Of a stretch of DNA of 64,000 bases, positions 23,270-36,086 are shown piece by piece. This stretch comes from Paragyromitra xinjiangensis (lineage: Eukaryota; Ascomycota; Pezizomycetes; Pezizales; Discinaceae). The stretch lies in NCBI GenBank assembly GCA_038503065.1, contig JBCAMK010000010.1, positions 496,001-560,000 on the forward strand. The letters run 5' to 3'. The translations under genes and the position numbers were made by a program. The notes beneath the pieces were generated by a model. The model saw only the letters and a list, made by a program, of their open reading frames with translations. It made no database searches and had not been told where the DNA came from. The first letter of the stretch is position 1; each line of letters begins with the position of its first letter.

Positions 23270-24391
23270 ATTTTGGGGATATTCTTGGAAGGGGTTGGTA
23301 ATGGCTAGCGACGGCAAGGCTGAGAAGATGGAAGGTGAGGAAGAACGGGAGCGGGTACTTACGAGCTCGATATCGGCATTGGGTTGGCGTTTTTGGGAAG
23401 CGATTGTCTCCGTACTTTATTATTTCTTTTATTGGTTACTTTACCCACTATTGTAAAGCATTTGTTCCCGCATTATCTTGGAATAGAACTCAATATGCGA
23501 CTAGCGAAATCCAAATATCTACACCCCGGGGTTGTAAAGGGTGGGAAAAAAGCAACATACTTAGCTCATACGATAAAAGGAGGCTAAAAACGAGCCCCGA
23601 TCCCAACTCCACTGCAGGACGGCATGAGGAAGTAGGCCTTGCTGACAGCTGTACGAGGAGGAAATCGCATTATCGCAGAGCTCCCCTACCTCTAGAATAG
23701 GTTATAGCACGCACGCATGTACCAAGAGCATACTTCAACCGCGAATATGCGCGTCTAGACCGTATGGACCGAGGACATCTCGATTATTATTGTGACGGTT
23801 ATGCATCTTAGAGGGACGGACAAGGAAAACATGACGTATGCGCCGTATCCGGTCTAACACTGTCTCAAGTTCACAAAGCACAACAAATCAACATCAAAAT
23901 AAACCCCAAGCTCGCTATCAGTGCAAATCATATCACATCATATCCTAGGAATCCAATCCAACCATTGTCCTTCTACCGCCCACCCATCACCGTGTAAAAC
24001 AAGAAAGGGTATACAAAATAAGAACAGGCAATCTAGTGACGGAGAACAGAAAAACATTACACCAACCCCACCTTCTCCCTCCTTAAAAACGAATAACGGT
24101 TTAGTAGAGAAACCGCCCAAGGAACTTGCCCCAGCGTAAGAAACCAATGTGATAGCAGAATCCATCAACACAAAAAGATAAAAGACCCATGCCCGCAGCC
24201 AATCAAACACCCCAAAACCCTTAATACCGTGCACCGATGTACCCTAACAAAAAGAGAAAAAATACAAATCTACCAACTTGTGCAAAAAAACACAGAACCT
24301 CCAGAAAAACTCAATGTAAAGAAAATTTCAACCAGTATAAGAATAAAGGAAATCACGCAAAGAATTTTTAAGTCGGCTCTAAAGGAATCCC
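23270..24391. other. Convergent intergenic region
   Basis: Lies between the 3' ends of the peroxin and dioxygenase genes. No open frame with a recognisable product was seen. It is probably 3' UTR sequence plus spacer. Confidence 0.5.
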
Positions 24392-26042
24392 TTAGGAATG
24401 GCATAACCCACCAACATCGTCTGTCCAGTCCCATGCACCAGCCAATCCGACAAAACCGGGCGCCGAATCTTCAAATTCATTGACATTGCAAGATTTGGCG
24501 AAGTCTGTGGGAGTACGTGGTTTCGGTGTTGGGCGCTTGAAATTCTCGATAGTCTTCGGGATCGACATCCCAACGCCCAAAGCTGGCTCCATGGTCTCAT
24601 CCCTCGCTTGCTTGAGGAATGGAATGAGCTTGGTGCCTCCAGTGCCCCTTAGGCCTTTTTTGGACGCTTCATCCCTAGCGAGACCATGTCGAGGTTCTTC
24701 AGTTTCTACCAAAGCCATAGCTTGAGAAAGCCTTTTGGTAGAGGGGGACGATCCGGAAAGTGCTGCGGCGGCAGCCACTCTTCTCTTTTCGGCGGTGGAC
24801 GGGTGGATGATATAACGGGTGACTATTTGCACATGGGTACTGCGGAAATTCGTAAGAGCGTCGAGGGCTCCGTCGTAAGCAGAAGAAAGTGCTTTGTTTC
24901 CTTTATGGCGTGTCGCATAGTCACGGATGTTTGCAACCGTCGTAAGATGCTCAAGGAAACGGCGATGAGGGCCAGGCATATAAGTTCTCATCTCCTTTAA
25001 ATAGCATTAGTAACGAACGTTAAAGTGCTTGTAGCGAAATGGAAACTGGGTAGCTGTGAACCTTAATAAAGCTATTTTGAGGCGGGGGAGCAGTCCCTTG
25101 CAATTTCTCAGAAGATGGATCCTTATGTTGGCCGGTTGGGCGGTGTTCAACACCCAAAATAATGTCGAAGGTCTGGATCAGTGAGCTCTGTGCATTGCTA
25201 CCGCCGGAGTACTTGTGGTAAGTTTTGTTTCCATGTCCATCCTCATACAAAACGCCATTCGGAAGACCAGACTCTTCCATGTTTCGGGATCCAGCGAGGA
25301 ATGGACGAATCTTAAAATAAAAGACGTTTGGATCACATTCTTCGTACATCCGAGCAAGGAGTTCGCTAAGATCGTTTATATGCTTGGAAAACTTGAGGAG
25401 AGAATTCACAACTGTCGCACTGTCGTTCTCCCGAGCAGCAGCCATGGCTTTGAGCATAGGGGGGATGCTCTTGGCTCCACGAGCTTCAATAGCCACTGAA
25501 ACAAGGTAGAACCACTCCTCATCCCGTGTCCCAGTAAAAGTGGTGATAGATCTCAGGTTCGAAAGAGAGTCAAGAGACTGTCCTTTAGAAATGGAGCCGT
25601 AGTTCCATAGTACTACGGTAGCATAGGTAGCGACGGGAGGGATCTCGAAACGCTCAGAGATTTCTAGTAGCGGAATGGAAATGGATGGTGGGAGGCACTA
25701 GAAGACAAACATCAGCAATTGCAACACTAGCTTCAGATGGCTCAAACTTACTTCACTAGGCTCGTCACCGCCCCATATATATGCGTGAGTCAAGAAACCG
25801 AGAATCACATAGGCTCGACGCCACTCGGCTTCGTTCTTCAACTCAAAGGTATCGAGGAGCGGGAGATCGTCGATGGCTCTGCGGATACGTTTGGTCTTGG
25901 CAAGAACGGGTAAATTTTCTGCGATGTTTTCCCAGGGGTCATAGTAGCAGGAGGACAAATGGTCCAGAGGGACTTCATTTGGAAGGAATCCATAGTTTTC
26001 AGAAAGACCATAGTCTTGTAGGTGTGGGATGGGAGGAATCAT
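24392..26042 (-). CDS. BNA2: Indoleamine 2,3-dioxygenase
   Basis: Three exons, 26042..25752, 25697..25062 and 24994..24392, give 509 residues. The enzyme opens the indole ring of L-tryptophan to N-formylkynurenine, the first step of the kynurenine route to NAD. Family marks are the DLPLLDTF segment, WRRAYVILGFLTHAYIWGG, the signature MPGPHRRFLEHL, and FRSTHVQIVTRYI, in which the His near residue 363 should be the proximal haem ligand. The length is slightly above that of mammalian IDO, with a polar C-terminal extension that also occurs in fungal forms. Many moulds carry several IDO paralogues; which one this is cannot be told here. Confidence 0.9.
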
Positions 26043-29000
26043 ACTGGATGGTGATTTCTGCTATTTGGATATAGATGGAATAGGTCAGGTGAGCAGGAAG
26101 ACAGAAGCAATAGGCCCAAAGGATTTGTGAGGTGGGGTTTTGAGGGGCGAGGTGGGATGTTGGAGTAGGTTATATACCAACTATACTACCTTACATGTAC
26201 CTCCTCGGTAGGCAATACAAGCCGCGGATTGTACCGGGAAGAAGGGCGGCTCGGACACAGCAGGAGAGTGAGACAAGCAACCAGTAGAGAGATCTCAAAG
26301 AGAGACATGCGACGAATAGAGGTGGTTAGAGTCGTGTGGGGGCTTTTCTCTTTTTTTTTACTGCTGATACAAACGGAGACTTTTGATGCCCGATAAAGTT
26401 TTCCACTAGCGCCAATGCTGAGAAATCTGCCCGAGAAGAAACCACATGTATGTTGTATCAGTCACCAAGTAAACGGCCCGCTGTTCTTCCGTGCTTCATC
26501 ATCCATGACGATGGCGATCCAACAGCTTCTACCTGTCACTCAATACAGCCAGAGAATGACGGTTGGTTACGTTCTTTGATGCCCTCGACTTGCCATTGGC
26601 TCATATCCTGCGATGATCCAGATCATTGGCATTATGTACACATGCAAGGTTCTGCCTAGCCAGCATTGAAAGGGAGCCTTGACCAGGCAGAAGATAGCTT
26701 GAAGAGGGAAGACAACAAAAGTAAGTAGTCGCATGATTCAGACAGGCGTTGCTTGATTATGGGCCTGCATGAAGAGTAACGCAGCGATGGAGGGCCCGGG
26801 CGTTCCCGCTCGCGGGGCTCTTGGAAAAAATAGGTACTCGGCAAAGCAGTTGCCCTGTCGGATCATCATGCAACTCCACAACACGTGAGCTCAAGCACAT
26901 ACATGCCTGGAGCACTCTTCTCTCGCGCTTCGACCGCAGGAAACCTGTGACAGACCAATCCGATTACTATAGACCTCGCCCAGCCATTGGGACCCCGGGT
27001 ATTGAGCAGAGGGACCGGTTAGGAGCGGTATGACCTGCTGTTCTCAGTAACCCACTATATACGCATCTTACCTTCAGACCTTCATGTAAATACATACATA
27101 CCCCCTCTTCGCTCTGTCTTGTCTGTACGGAGAATGGCGAACGGCAGTTTGGCCTATGCACGTTTTATATGTTGAGATGACACCTTAGCTTATCGTAGTC
27201 TTCCTCGATGCGTTATTAAATACCCCCCTCCTGCTCTGCTAATTACCTCAACTTTTCATCGACCTACATATGTCATACATCGTATATCACCCGGATCCTC
27301 GTTCGAAACATTCTTCACACCTCAAGCGTCCATATATGTGGGACAAACGTCAAACAAATCCAGATGGGCTGCAAACGGTTTCAGATGGGTGACCTGCATT
27401 AATCCCATGGTCGAGTGTTGTTGCAGAAAACTCGTGCGACAGAACCTAATCCCCGGGTTCTTTGCAAAGACTTACGAAAACACTGCTGTATTTAGCCGCT
27501 GCGTTGGTCCGGTAAAGTACATCGAGACTCAATGTATCCTAGGTCATAAAATATCGATAGAGTCATGGTGCTGAAGCTGTAGCCACAATTGTTATCGTAA
27601 ATTAACTGATATCTCGAGTTGTTATAGTCCATTCCATTTCCGATGTTCGTGCTTTCTCAACGCCTCATTTGCCGCTTGCATCGAAATCCTGTAAGTACAT
27701 GTAGTATAAGAACACCATCTCCTACGTATTTTGCAGCGCAAAATAACTACAACTCAATTTATTCCTTTCGATGCTTGTCACTAACAAAACGTACGACATG
27801 GTGGGGGCAGGGCGGTTGGGCCCTGGCACCGGAGAATTTGTCAATTGGGCCTTGTGCACCCTTTTTCTATCCCGGTTTTTGATATGCCTGACTGCTTAAA
27901 TCGACCCATCGGTTGAGTTACTAGATAGGGCATCTAACTCGGCAACAAGGTACCTTTTAAACCAGGTACCCAATCAACAAAATAGCCAGCCCGCTCGACT
28001 CAAGGAAACCCCATTCACATCAGAGAGCATGCGGCGCTACCATTGGTGTTACTGGAGGAGCACTACCGGATTCTTGGTATGGAATTCTGATTCACAAGGG
28101 AGTTTTCCACCTCTAGGTGGAAGCCTTACTCTATTTGAAGCTACTATTACCGCACACCCGATCATCTTAATAATAAGGTTTAGAAGATGACATTATGGGT
28201 TACAGAAACCAGCCGAATGGAGAGTAACGAACCAGAATCATCAACAGTGGTTCGACCGGAATACAACATCCACGCATTTGGCTGACCGAAAAACATAACT
28301 TGAAGAAGCTTGTGTTCTGGCACGCAGTGTTGCTGGTACGGCTGAATTACTGCTGGTTCAGTTGTCTCATTGCGATGATCACGTTCGATCGGATCCTCGA
28401 AATAGTACTAATGCTGCATCATGACATCGCACGAGAAGGCCGTGTAGTTCAAGTGTAGATTCATTGATATTTCAAATGGATTAAAAGAGGGGTCTTTTAG
28501 ATATGTTGCACCCTATTTCGGCTAGGGTAGAGCTGTAATTACCAGTACGAGGATCTATTACATGGGTCGATAATTCTTATGGGCATCGTGAATTGAGCGG
28601 TGTTTTGCAGGGAGTCTTTACGACTGGTCATCCAATTCTTACAACCGCATACCTTACCCAGAGCCTTTTCTGACAGAAAGATTTGTGAGATAACTCCACA
28701 AATCGGGATCGAAGTTCAGGGATTTCCGGCAGCTGTCAATCTCACGGGCGGTAAACTGTAGCGACAGATAAATTGCTTTCTATCCACCCGAAAAAATAGT
28801 GGGGGATTCCGCTGTGGTACCATTCTAGGCTGACCTAGTGATACTTTCCTGCATGGATTACTTCCTTTTCACCCAGTGACGAAAATTTTGTTACTAGTGG
28901 GGTTGTTCGTTCTTTATGTTGTACTTGTGGAGCGTTAAAGTGCGGGTTTAACTTTTGCACATCAGTTGCCAATGATTATACCGTATAAATTCCTAGGAGC

Positions 29001-29466
29001 TACATTTCTATTCATCCCGAAAAAGGCACTCTAATTTCCCATGACGAGGGAATTGAAGAGTGAGCTGAAACAGGTCGGAAAAAACCTACGTAATGTCACG
29101 TAGTGCAAAGAGTATGATGCCTGCCGTCTCTATGACTGAGGAGATATCATCATGTCAGTCAAATGTTTGACAAACAAAAATATGATTCGGAATCAAGCGG
29201 AGAACCTAGCAAAGAATTCAACTGATAGTGGGGTGCTCTGACATAATCTGAATTGGCCTGTGACACAGTCCCTTGCAGTTTTTTTGTGAGCACGCAATAA
29301 ACTCTTGGCAAATACTGGAGCTTGATCCTCGATCCCAAACCCTGAGAAGGGTCAACGATTAAAAAGCGAAAACTATGACTTTGACTTTTATATCCTTTAC
29401 CCAGATTTGCCAACTAACGCCAGATCGAAAATAAAGAGAGCAATTACGCATACTTGTACAAGTTCC
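26043..29466. other. Gene-poor tract of 3.4 kb
   Basis: I find no supported gene or tRNA on either strand. The first 300 bases are the upstream region of the dioxygenase. The rest has frequent stops in all frames and could contain old degenerate repeats, but I could not identify an element. TACATGTA palindromes occur at 26192 and 27696. Confidence 0.5.
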
Positions 29467-30156
29467 TTATTCCACAACCACATCTTTCTTCTGCGACTTT
29501 TCCCACTTTGCTATTCTTCTCTTGATATCTCCTTCCGACTGCTGATAAGGATTCAGTTTCCTGTCCCAAACCATCTTGGAGTAATCGTGGCCATGCTTCT
29601 GCACCAAAGCCTCCACCCATTCCTTCTCCCTCTCACTCTGCGACCTCTCTCTTTTGAAAGTATACGAGGCTTGCTCCTCTAGCGCTTTGACGATGTCCGT
29701 CTTTGTTTCTCCCTCCTCCACCTCGTCGTTGTCATCGTCGTTCAGAGCTTCCTCGGCAGACTTTCCGTAGACGATATTGATGACATTGCCATCTTCATCA
29801 CGCTCAATTCTGGCTTCTCCAGGCGCTAGCTTTGTACTGGATGCTGCCTGTTTCGAGGCGGCGGCAGCGGCGATTGAAGCGAGTGGCTTTTCGGTTCCAC
29901 CAGAACGCTTGTTGAGACGGGAGACCAGACCAAGACGTTTGTAGTTCTGAGCAAGAGTTTGCTTTTTATCCCTTATCGAAACCAGATATGTTAGGATAGT
30001 GCTCTTTACGAATGATTTTATGTGGGGGGGTGATAGATACCAATTCTCAGCGATCAGAGCATTTCCGAGAGGTCTGACTTTGATCCGAGGGTTTCTGCGA
30101 CGGGTCTTTTTAGGGATAGAAGATCTATTCTTTTTCTTTTGGAGTTCGCGACCCAT
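29467..30156 (-). CDS. NOP16: Nucleolar ribosome-biogenesis protein Nop16
   Basis: Two exons, 30156..30041 and 29971..29467, give 206 residues. The start MGRELQKKKNRSS, with its basic stretch, and the internal segment TLAQNYKRLGLVSRLNKRSGG match the Nop16 family. This nucleolar factor is needed for 60S subunit assembly. The C-terminal part has EWVEALVQKHGHDYSKMVWDRKLNPYQQSEGD, typical of the family's conserved end. The 69-base intron (GTATCT...GATAAG) is a multiple of three and has no in-frame stop, so an unspliced reading frame of 229 codons also exists. Splicing restores the conserved NWDKKQTLAQNY. Confidence 0.9.
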   Translation of the reverse strand: MGRELQKKKNRSSIPKKTRRRNPRIKVRPLGNALIAENWYLSPPHIKSFVKSTILTYLVSIRDKKQTLAQNYKRLGLVSRLNKRSGGTEKPLASIAAAAASKQAASSTKLAPGEARIERDEDGNVINIVYGKSAEEALNDDDNDEVEEGETKTDIVKALEEQASYTFKRERSQSEREKEWVEALVQKHGHDYSKMVWDRKLNPYQQSEGDIKRRIAKWEKSQKKDVVVE

Positions 30157-32071
30157 TTTTGTGGTATTGCGATAGAGGTAGACGTTGTAAAGAGGCTGAA
30201 GGCTAGAGGAAAAAAATTGTCCAGCTTAGAGGCACCCATGCGTTGCCAAGACCTAGGTACCAAGCCCCATGACAACTGCCGTAACAGTATTCCTCGAACC
30301 TGCATATACCATGCTACATACAGTTATAGGCAGCAACTCTCAGAGGAGAAGCCTTATAAATTATTAAAACCCTTTCCCCTATGTTATTGAAATTAGTACC
30401 TATTTCTCGGCAATTTATGATCTGAGTCTCATTCAACCTTGGGTATTGATGCGGACACAGGGAATAATCTGATTAAGTAGGTTGATTCCGTTCCTTGTAC
30501 TTAAGCTTCTAGAGAGTTAAATCCCAGCTTACAGTTACAAGAGATGAAATTGTATTCCGGGAAATATACAATTGATGAGCACTCGCTGCCACGTAGTAGA
30601 TCACTAGCCCTTAAAATATATGGCTTTACCATCCTCAGGTCTTTCTATTTTTTTCAAATTCGACATTCGCCCATAGACAGCCCCTAACAAGAGCGGCCGG
30701 TTGCGGCATTCGCTATCGAGGTTGCTAGTCGGGATGTCATTGCCTTTTAAATACTCTTCAGATTGTTCTTACCAACTACGCCTCTCGTAGAGATTTATAC
30801 GGCTCATTACTGCTGTGAATTGGACTAGTACATTTATTGCGGGCATTATAGTGAGATCTAGTGTGGTCTACAAGGCAGCTCGAGGCAAGTTGGGGGATAT
30901 CTCGTGCTCGCGGTCCTCCTTGCTTCGTGGGCCACACCAGCGAGATCAGGAATGCTTGTGCTCCTATCTCACAGCTATCCCCGCAACCTTTGCTTTAGGA
31001 AAGGGAAAAGTAAAATTTCTAATATATACCGTACGCGTGACTAACAAAATCTCGTATTAATACACAGTTTAGAGCTAGCTCAACCTGTAGAAAAGGCTAC
31101 AGATTTGAGATACCTCAAATTATTGGGTACATATTGGGGATTAAGGAGCTATAATCGACTATATCCTAAATATTTCGGCTAAGGGTACACATTCATGTTC
31201 CGGGCTGACCTTAGTGTATTTTATTTCGGTTTTGTATTAGTTTGGATGCGTGATCATGAGGTGGGACATTCTAGTCGACCCTAGTGTTTCGCATCATCAA
31301 GGAGCCTCCCTGGAAAGAGCTACATTTCACCCTGTGGGGGATTTTATCCTGGGGAAACCTTGAGAAACCCCGGGATAAATAAATCTCAGCGGGGTAATCC
31401 GAACAAAAGAATACTTATTTCTGGACACTGTATGATCTCATCAATAATCGAGCAACCTGGACTGAGTAGCCTTCAATAAAATGCTAAAATCGCTACTCAA
31501 GCCTCCCAAGTTCCTTTATATAAGCGTGAAGCTACAAATAGATACAAGTCTTTTACAGCATCTCCTTTGAAATTTGTTTCATAAGTTTTGTCTTAACTTG
31601 CAAGCCCTTTTGAATATTTGTCAATAAAATAGCGAAAGGGTCTATTGAATCTGCAACCACCACGTACCTAGAACCTTATATACTACATGTAGGCTACCAC
31701 AAAAATGAGACGGAAAGACTCGGCATCATTTGGCGGGGAGCACAGACCCCCAGAACTTGTTTGGGGTTGAGGAAAACCTCCCAACGGAGCCCTGAAATTA
31801 ACTTTGAATTCTTCTATGAACACCACCGAACCCATACCATTTCTGACACGAATATATGTAAATCTTTAGAGAACGTTCAGTAGAAAGTTAACAGAAAATA
31901 ACAAGGTTAAGATAGCCAGATCCTTCCCCACCCTTAGGGTTTCTTAATGGTTGATACGGTGACATAGCTATCCAGCCATCAACCACGAATTTCTCCCTTA
32001 ACAAGCCCAAAGTAGCAAACTCAACCTCTTCCTCTCTTTCTTTCACCCCGCACACTAACGTTGAGAATATC
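30157..32071. other. Gene-poor tract
   Basis: No gene, tRNA or recognisable mobile element could be supported. Sequence with many stops and AT-rich patches dominates from 30400 to 31900. Confidence 0.5.
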
Positions 32072-32277
32072 TCACACGGGTGGTGCATCCGCTAGTCCAT
32101 CGCGAGAGCGTAATTGGTTAAACCCTGAAAAGCCTGCAACGGCACCGAACCCAAAGTCCGCGGCGACGACCACCCCGGCGAAGAGTAATTGCTAACAAAA
32201 ATTGAGTTAAACTTGTAATTCAGAAGTGTGTGTTCGAAACATACCATCATAGCGGCGGCTGCTGCTGCTTCAATCAT
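32072..32277 (-). CDS. Candidate small hydrophobic protein, uncertain
   Basis: Two possible exons, 32277..32245 and 32191..32072, joined by a 53-base intron with good borders (GTATGT...TTGTTAG). They keep phase and give 50 residues. The product starts MIEAAAAAAMM, continues with a hydrophobic stretch LLFAGVVVAADFGFGAVAGF and ends with a polar tail. It could be a single-span membrane micro-protein. I recognise no family and there is no supporting context, so this may be chance. Confidence 0.25.
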
Positions 32278-34131
32278 CTCGTATTCGTGTCAGTTGTGAA
32301 TTGTATGAGAGCAAAAGTGACTTTGGGTCCTGCTCTTATGGTGAGTTCCAGTTCTTTATATACCATAAAAATCGGTACCGGTTGTTGGTCTCGCAACATA
32401 TACACAATGATTCAGACCACATAATCTCGGATATAAAATCTCGGCTATATAAATAACCTAGATTAGGCTTTTCTATATTAGCTTTCCAAAGGGTTTCTCG
32501 GTATACTACTTCTATCAGTGTACCTAGGCACATGTACATGTATGTTAGCCAAAACTGGCTCGGCTCCACAACACCATACATCATATAATCGATAGCCTAC
32601 TTGACATCACACATCTAGATTGCCTTTACCTCCGATCAGCCTAGGAAATTCAAACACTGGTGGCATCAAGTGTAAATGCCCGCTGTATTGCAACTCTAGG
32701 ATCGACTCGGGGGAGAAGACGGAAGATAGATAGGTGATGTTTTAGCGAGCTGAGTAGGTTGATTTTTTGGGGAAAAGGTAGAGCCAACTGCCTTAATTCA
32801 TACATAGGCATGCATGATATACTTCAGGAGCGAAGTGATTGCATGTAGGTGTATCGGCTCAGATTGCCCTGCGTTTCGAAACATGTAGGCTGCACGTCCA
32901 AGCCAGCTACGAGGCCCGTAGTGTGCAACCTCAACCGAGAATATTGTAACCTGAGCTTCTTGCCTCTTGGTATTGTGACTAACGAACTAAACCAACTTGA
33001 GCAACCCGGGCAAGCAGCTGATAGCCTTTTGATAGATATTTTCTACAAAAACTGGCACATCAAGCTATTTTCTTTTCGTGAACCCATAAACTTACATGTA
33101 CTTATATCCAAGACCGCTCGCCATCGCTATATGTAGTCAAAGGGAATCATCTATGTGCCTCAAACCCCGAAAGCTGCCTGCGCACTGCCCTCCAGATATC
33201 ACCGACACTATCTTTTGCATCCCGAGAAGGTTCTTCATCAGGCACCTGGGAGGTCGATATTAGACCTGAGAGCTAAGACGGTCATTAACCCATCAATCAC
33301 ATGCCATCACTCGTTCCCTGCACCGCAAGAAATGACTTTCTAGTTGACCAGGCTCCGCGGCTTGGTCAAAGGCCTACATGAAGTTTCATGCAAATGGCCC
33401 GGGGGAGGTAAGAGTGGGTATCTTTGTGGGTATGAAGTCACAGTATATATACGAACGTATAGTCAGCCTACAGAGAGTTTAGCAGGCAGGCTCTTCCTTC
33501 CTACATGTCTATCATTCCCAACACGCTTCCCCGATACTCTCACATCATTGTGAGAGTATATTTCCCTATGAGACTTTAGAGTTTGGGGCAAAACCTCATC
33601 GTATCTATGGAAGCGTTAGGAAGCTCTTCGAAACCTAGTGGCTAGATCGTTCTAAGATAGAAGCGAGCAAGACGCTAGGGGGGAAGCTGGCAGCAGAGCA
33701 CAGTAACGTTGATGACTGTTCGCACAATTTTTAGCCCTAAACTCACTCTCCTCCGAAGCTTCCGCTGTTGTGTACGTAGGATTTGATCCTATCAAAGTCA
33801 ACTAACACCCGATTAGGCACAGCCACGATTGGTGTTCCTCCGACTCCTAGGATTGAGCGCCCGAGACAACACCTTTAACTTTTTGAACGAACGTCTATAG
33901 GTGGTTAAGATGTTACTTTAAATTGACAAAACGCCCAGGTATTACTAGCACAAGCCCAAGGCTAAATATCACAGATTCTGTAGAAAGATGATCTTAATAA
34001 CAACCTTTACTTTCCATGTTTGATTCTTCATTTTATCGAAAAGCTTGAATAGTGGAATGAGAGAAAGTGGATACAAACGATGGGAAACGAGAAAAAGCGA
34101 GAAAAATACCGGCGAGTCGGCCCATTTATGC
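32278..34131. other. Gene-poor tract with a hairpin
   Basis: No supported gene. The tract contains TACATGTA palindromes at 32535 and 33093 and a perfect 10-bp hairpin at 33534-33559. The part nearest 34131 is the 3' flank of the transporter-like gene. Confidence 0.5.
33534..33559. repeat. Perfect inverted repeat, 10-bp stem, 6-base loop
   Basis: ATACTCTCAC is followed by the loop ATCATT and the exact reverse complement GTGAGAGTAT. It lies in noncoding sequence. Its role is unknown. Confidence 0.7.
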
Positions 34132-36086
34132 TTATGGCAAAACCAATGATGTCCACACTGCAAAAAATAGGCCCACAAACGCGAATCCTATGAACAACCA
34201 ATCCATACCTATACCAGCAGCTAGCACGGGAACACCAAAGCTCACTACAAAGGTGCCCATCCAATTTGCAGCTATGGCAAGAGATTGGGCTGACTCCACA
34301 GCATTTGTCTCGACATTCCTAGCAGCTACCATCCACGGCAATGGTCCAAGACCAATGGAGAATGAAGCGACGAAAAAGAAAGTTCCGATAGCAGACAGAA
34401 CAGAGACGCCGAAGTGCATCCCTAGACCGATAACGGCTGCAAAAGTCATCATGCCTAACATCGAGAGGATGAGTAGTGTCTTGTGGCTTATCTTGTCGAA
34501 TACCAACGATGCGCTCAACGTGATGAAAAGATTAATGAAGGAAATCCCAGCATTTAGGGCCGGTGCATAATCAGGAAGCAATTCTCTAAGAATCGATACC
34601 CCGTACATGACAACCGCGTTTATCCCTACAAAATCATCAGTCAAAGAACGTCTGGGTGAAGTTTGACAGGGGAAATATCAGGAGGAGGAAGGCAAGATGG
34701 GTAGAATGAACACAGAAGATATGAGGCGACAGAAAACGGAATATAGAGGGCACTAGGTGTGATGCCCTACCAGTAAACTGTTGTGCGAGCATGATCCCGA
34801 CTACGATCATCAACGACCAACGATACTTGTTTGCAGTAGCAAACTCAAGTAAGCCGACGGACTTCTGAGTCGCCTGAATCAATGGCTCTTCCTCGGCTTC
34901 TATGGAGCGAGTTAACCATGTGCTCGAATTCCTGCAAAAGAGCCAAGGTGTACAGTTGGATCGAGGGTATATACCTTCTCCGGAAGAACCTGCAAAACTC
35001 GCCAGCTCATCTTCGACTTCAGTTGTCCCTCTCAACTTGATCAATACTTTCCGAGCTTCTTCCTTTTTGCCGGCCTTGTAAAGGTAGGCAGGCGATTCCG
35101 GCACAATGGTCAAGAGGACAGCTTGTACCGCTCCCAAGAGCCCACCAATCAGAAGGACTAATCTCCATAGCTTTGGCTGGCCTGTAAAATATTAGAACCA
35201 CTAACAACCCTTTGTGAATGTATGAAAGCGAAAGAACCGAGGAAGAGAGGGATATCGACTTACCAAGGAAGATACCAAGGATTTGTGTTGAGAGGATTCC
35301 CACGTTCATCGAAACTTGAGTTAGCGCCCCGCTATCAGATATCACGTGTTAGCTATTGATATGGGGAAATACAAAGATAAGGATTTGGATGGCTTACAAT
35401 TTTCCCTTACTCTCAACCGGGGCCAACTCGACTATGATCAACGGGGAGACCACGGCTCCGCAACCTGCTGCTATTCCACCCACAAAACGGCCAGTAGCCA
35501 ACAACGTGATCCCCGTTGCAGAAGCCTTCATTGCTCCAGCAATCAAGTAAACAATCGCGATCGTCAGGAGCGTGTACTTCCTGCCCACCCTGGTAGTAGC
35601 AGGACTGGCAGTAAACGCTCCTATGAGACCACCAATCGCAAAGATCGAGTTTGCAAGCCCTAGAACAGAGGGTTATATCAGCAGCCGAGCATAGATGATG
35701 TGACAGACGCGAGGGAGTGATAACGAAAGGAGAAAAAAGATTGCCAACATGAACAGTTAAGGTGAATTAAAATTTAAGGGACGAAGTTTAGAGAGAAAAG
35801 GATGGGAGTAAACATGGAAATGATTAAAATGATAGAATTTGAGAGATTGATGAAATAAATGGGTTTCTTACCAACCTGGGCATCGGTCAAACCAAGATCT
35901 GCACGAATTGCCGCTTCGGGAGCGTTCAGCTCGGCCTAAGGTAGGGGATAAGGCATATTAGCAGTGAACATGACTTCAAAACGGGTATATAACATGTCTA
36001 TGGTGATGACTTACGAGATTCCACCCAAAGAGGGTGGTGGTAATCGCGAGGATGATGCAAAACAGTATAACTTTGGAAGCCCCCAT
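34132..36086 (-). CDS. MFS sugar-transporter-like protein (Vps73-type), C-terminus short
   Basis: Six exons, 36086..36015, 35935..35872, 35659..35398, 35331..35264, 35181..34771 and 34625..34132, give 456 residues. It has the MFS pattern of many membrane spans. These include the segment after TM2 with TTRVGRKY, GRFVGGIAAGCGAVVSPLIIVELAP, the sugar-porter mid-loop start VPESPAYLYKAGKKEEARKVL, and LAQQFTGINAVVMYG between TM6 and TM8. The IVPESPAYL and QQFTGIN motifs place it in the sugar porter family, closest in style to yeast Vps73 and animal GLUTs. The usual PETKG after TM12 is absent; the frame stops right after the last span. A possible 43-base intron in the central loop would break the frame, so I kept it as coding. 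The substrate is not deducible. Confidence 0.78.

Noticed and set aside
28240..28265. GGTTCGACCGG resembling a tRNA B box
   Set aside because: No A box or cloverleaf could be formed around it. No tRNA gene was found elsewhere in the window by eye.
34937..34979. Possible 43-base intron in the transporter-like gene
   Set aside because: Removing it shifts the frame and gives an early stop, while reading through keeps the frame, so it was left as coding.
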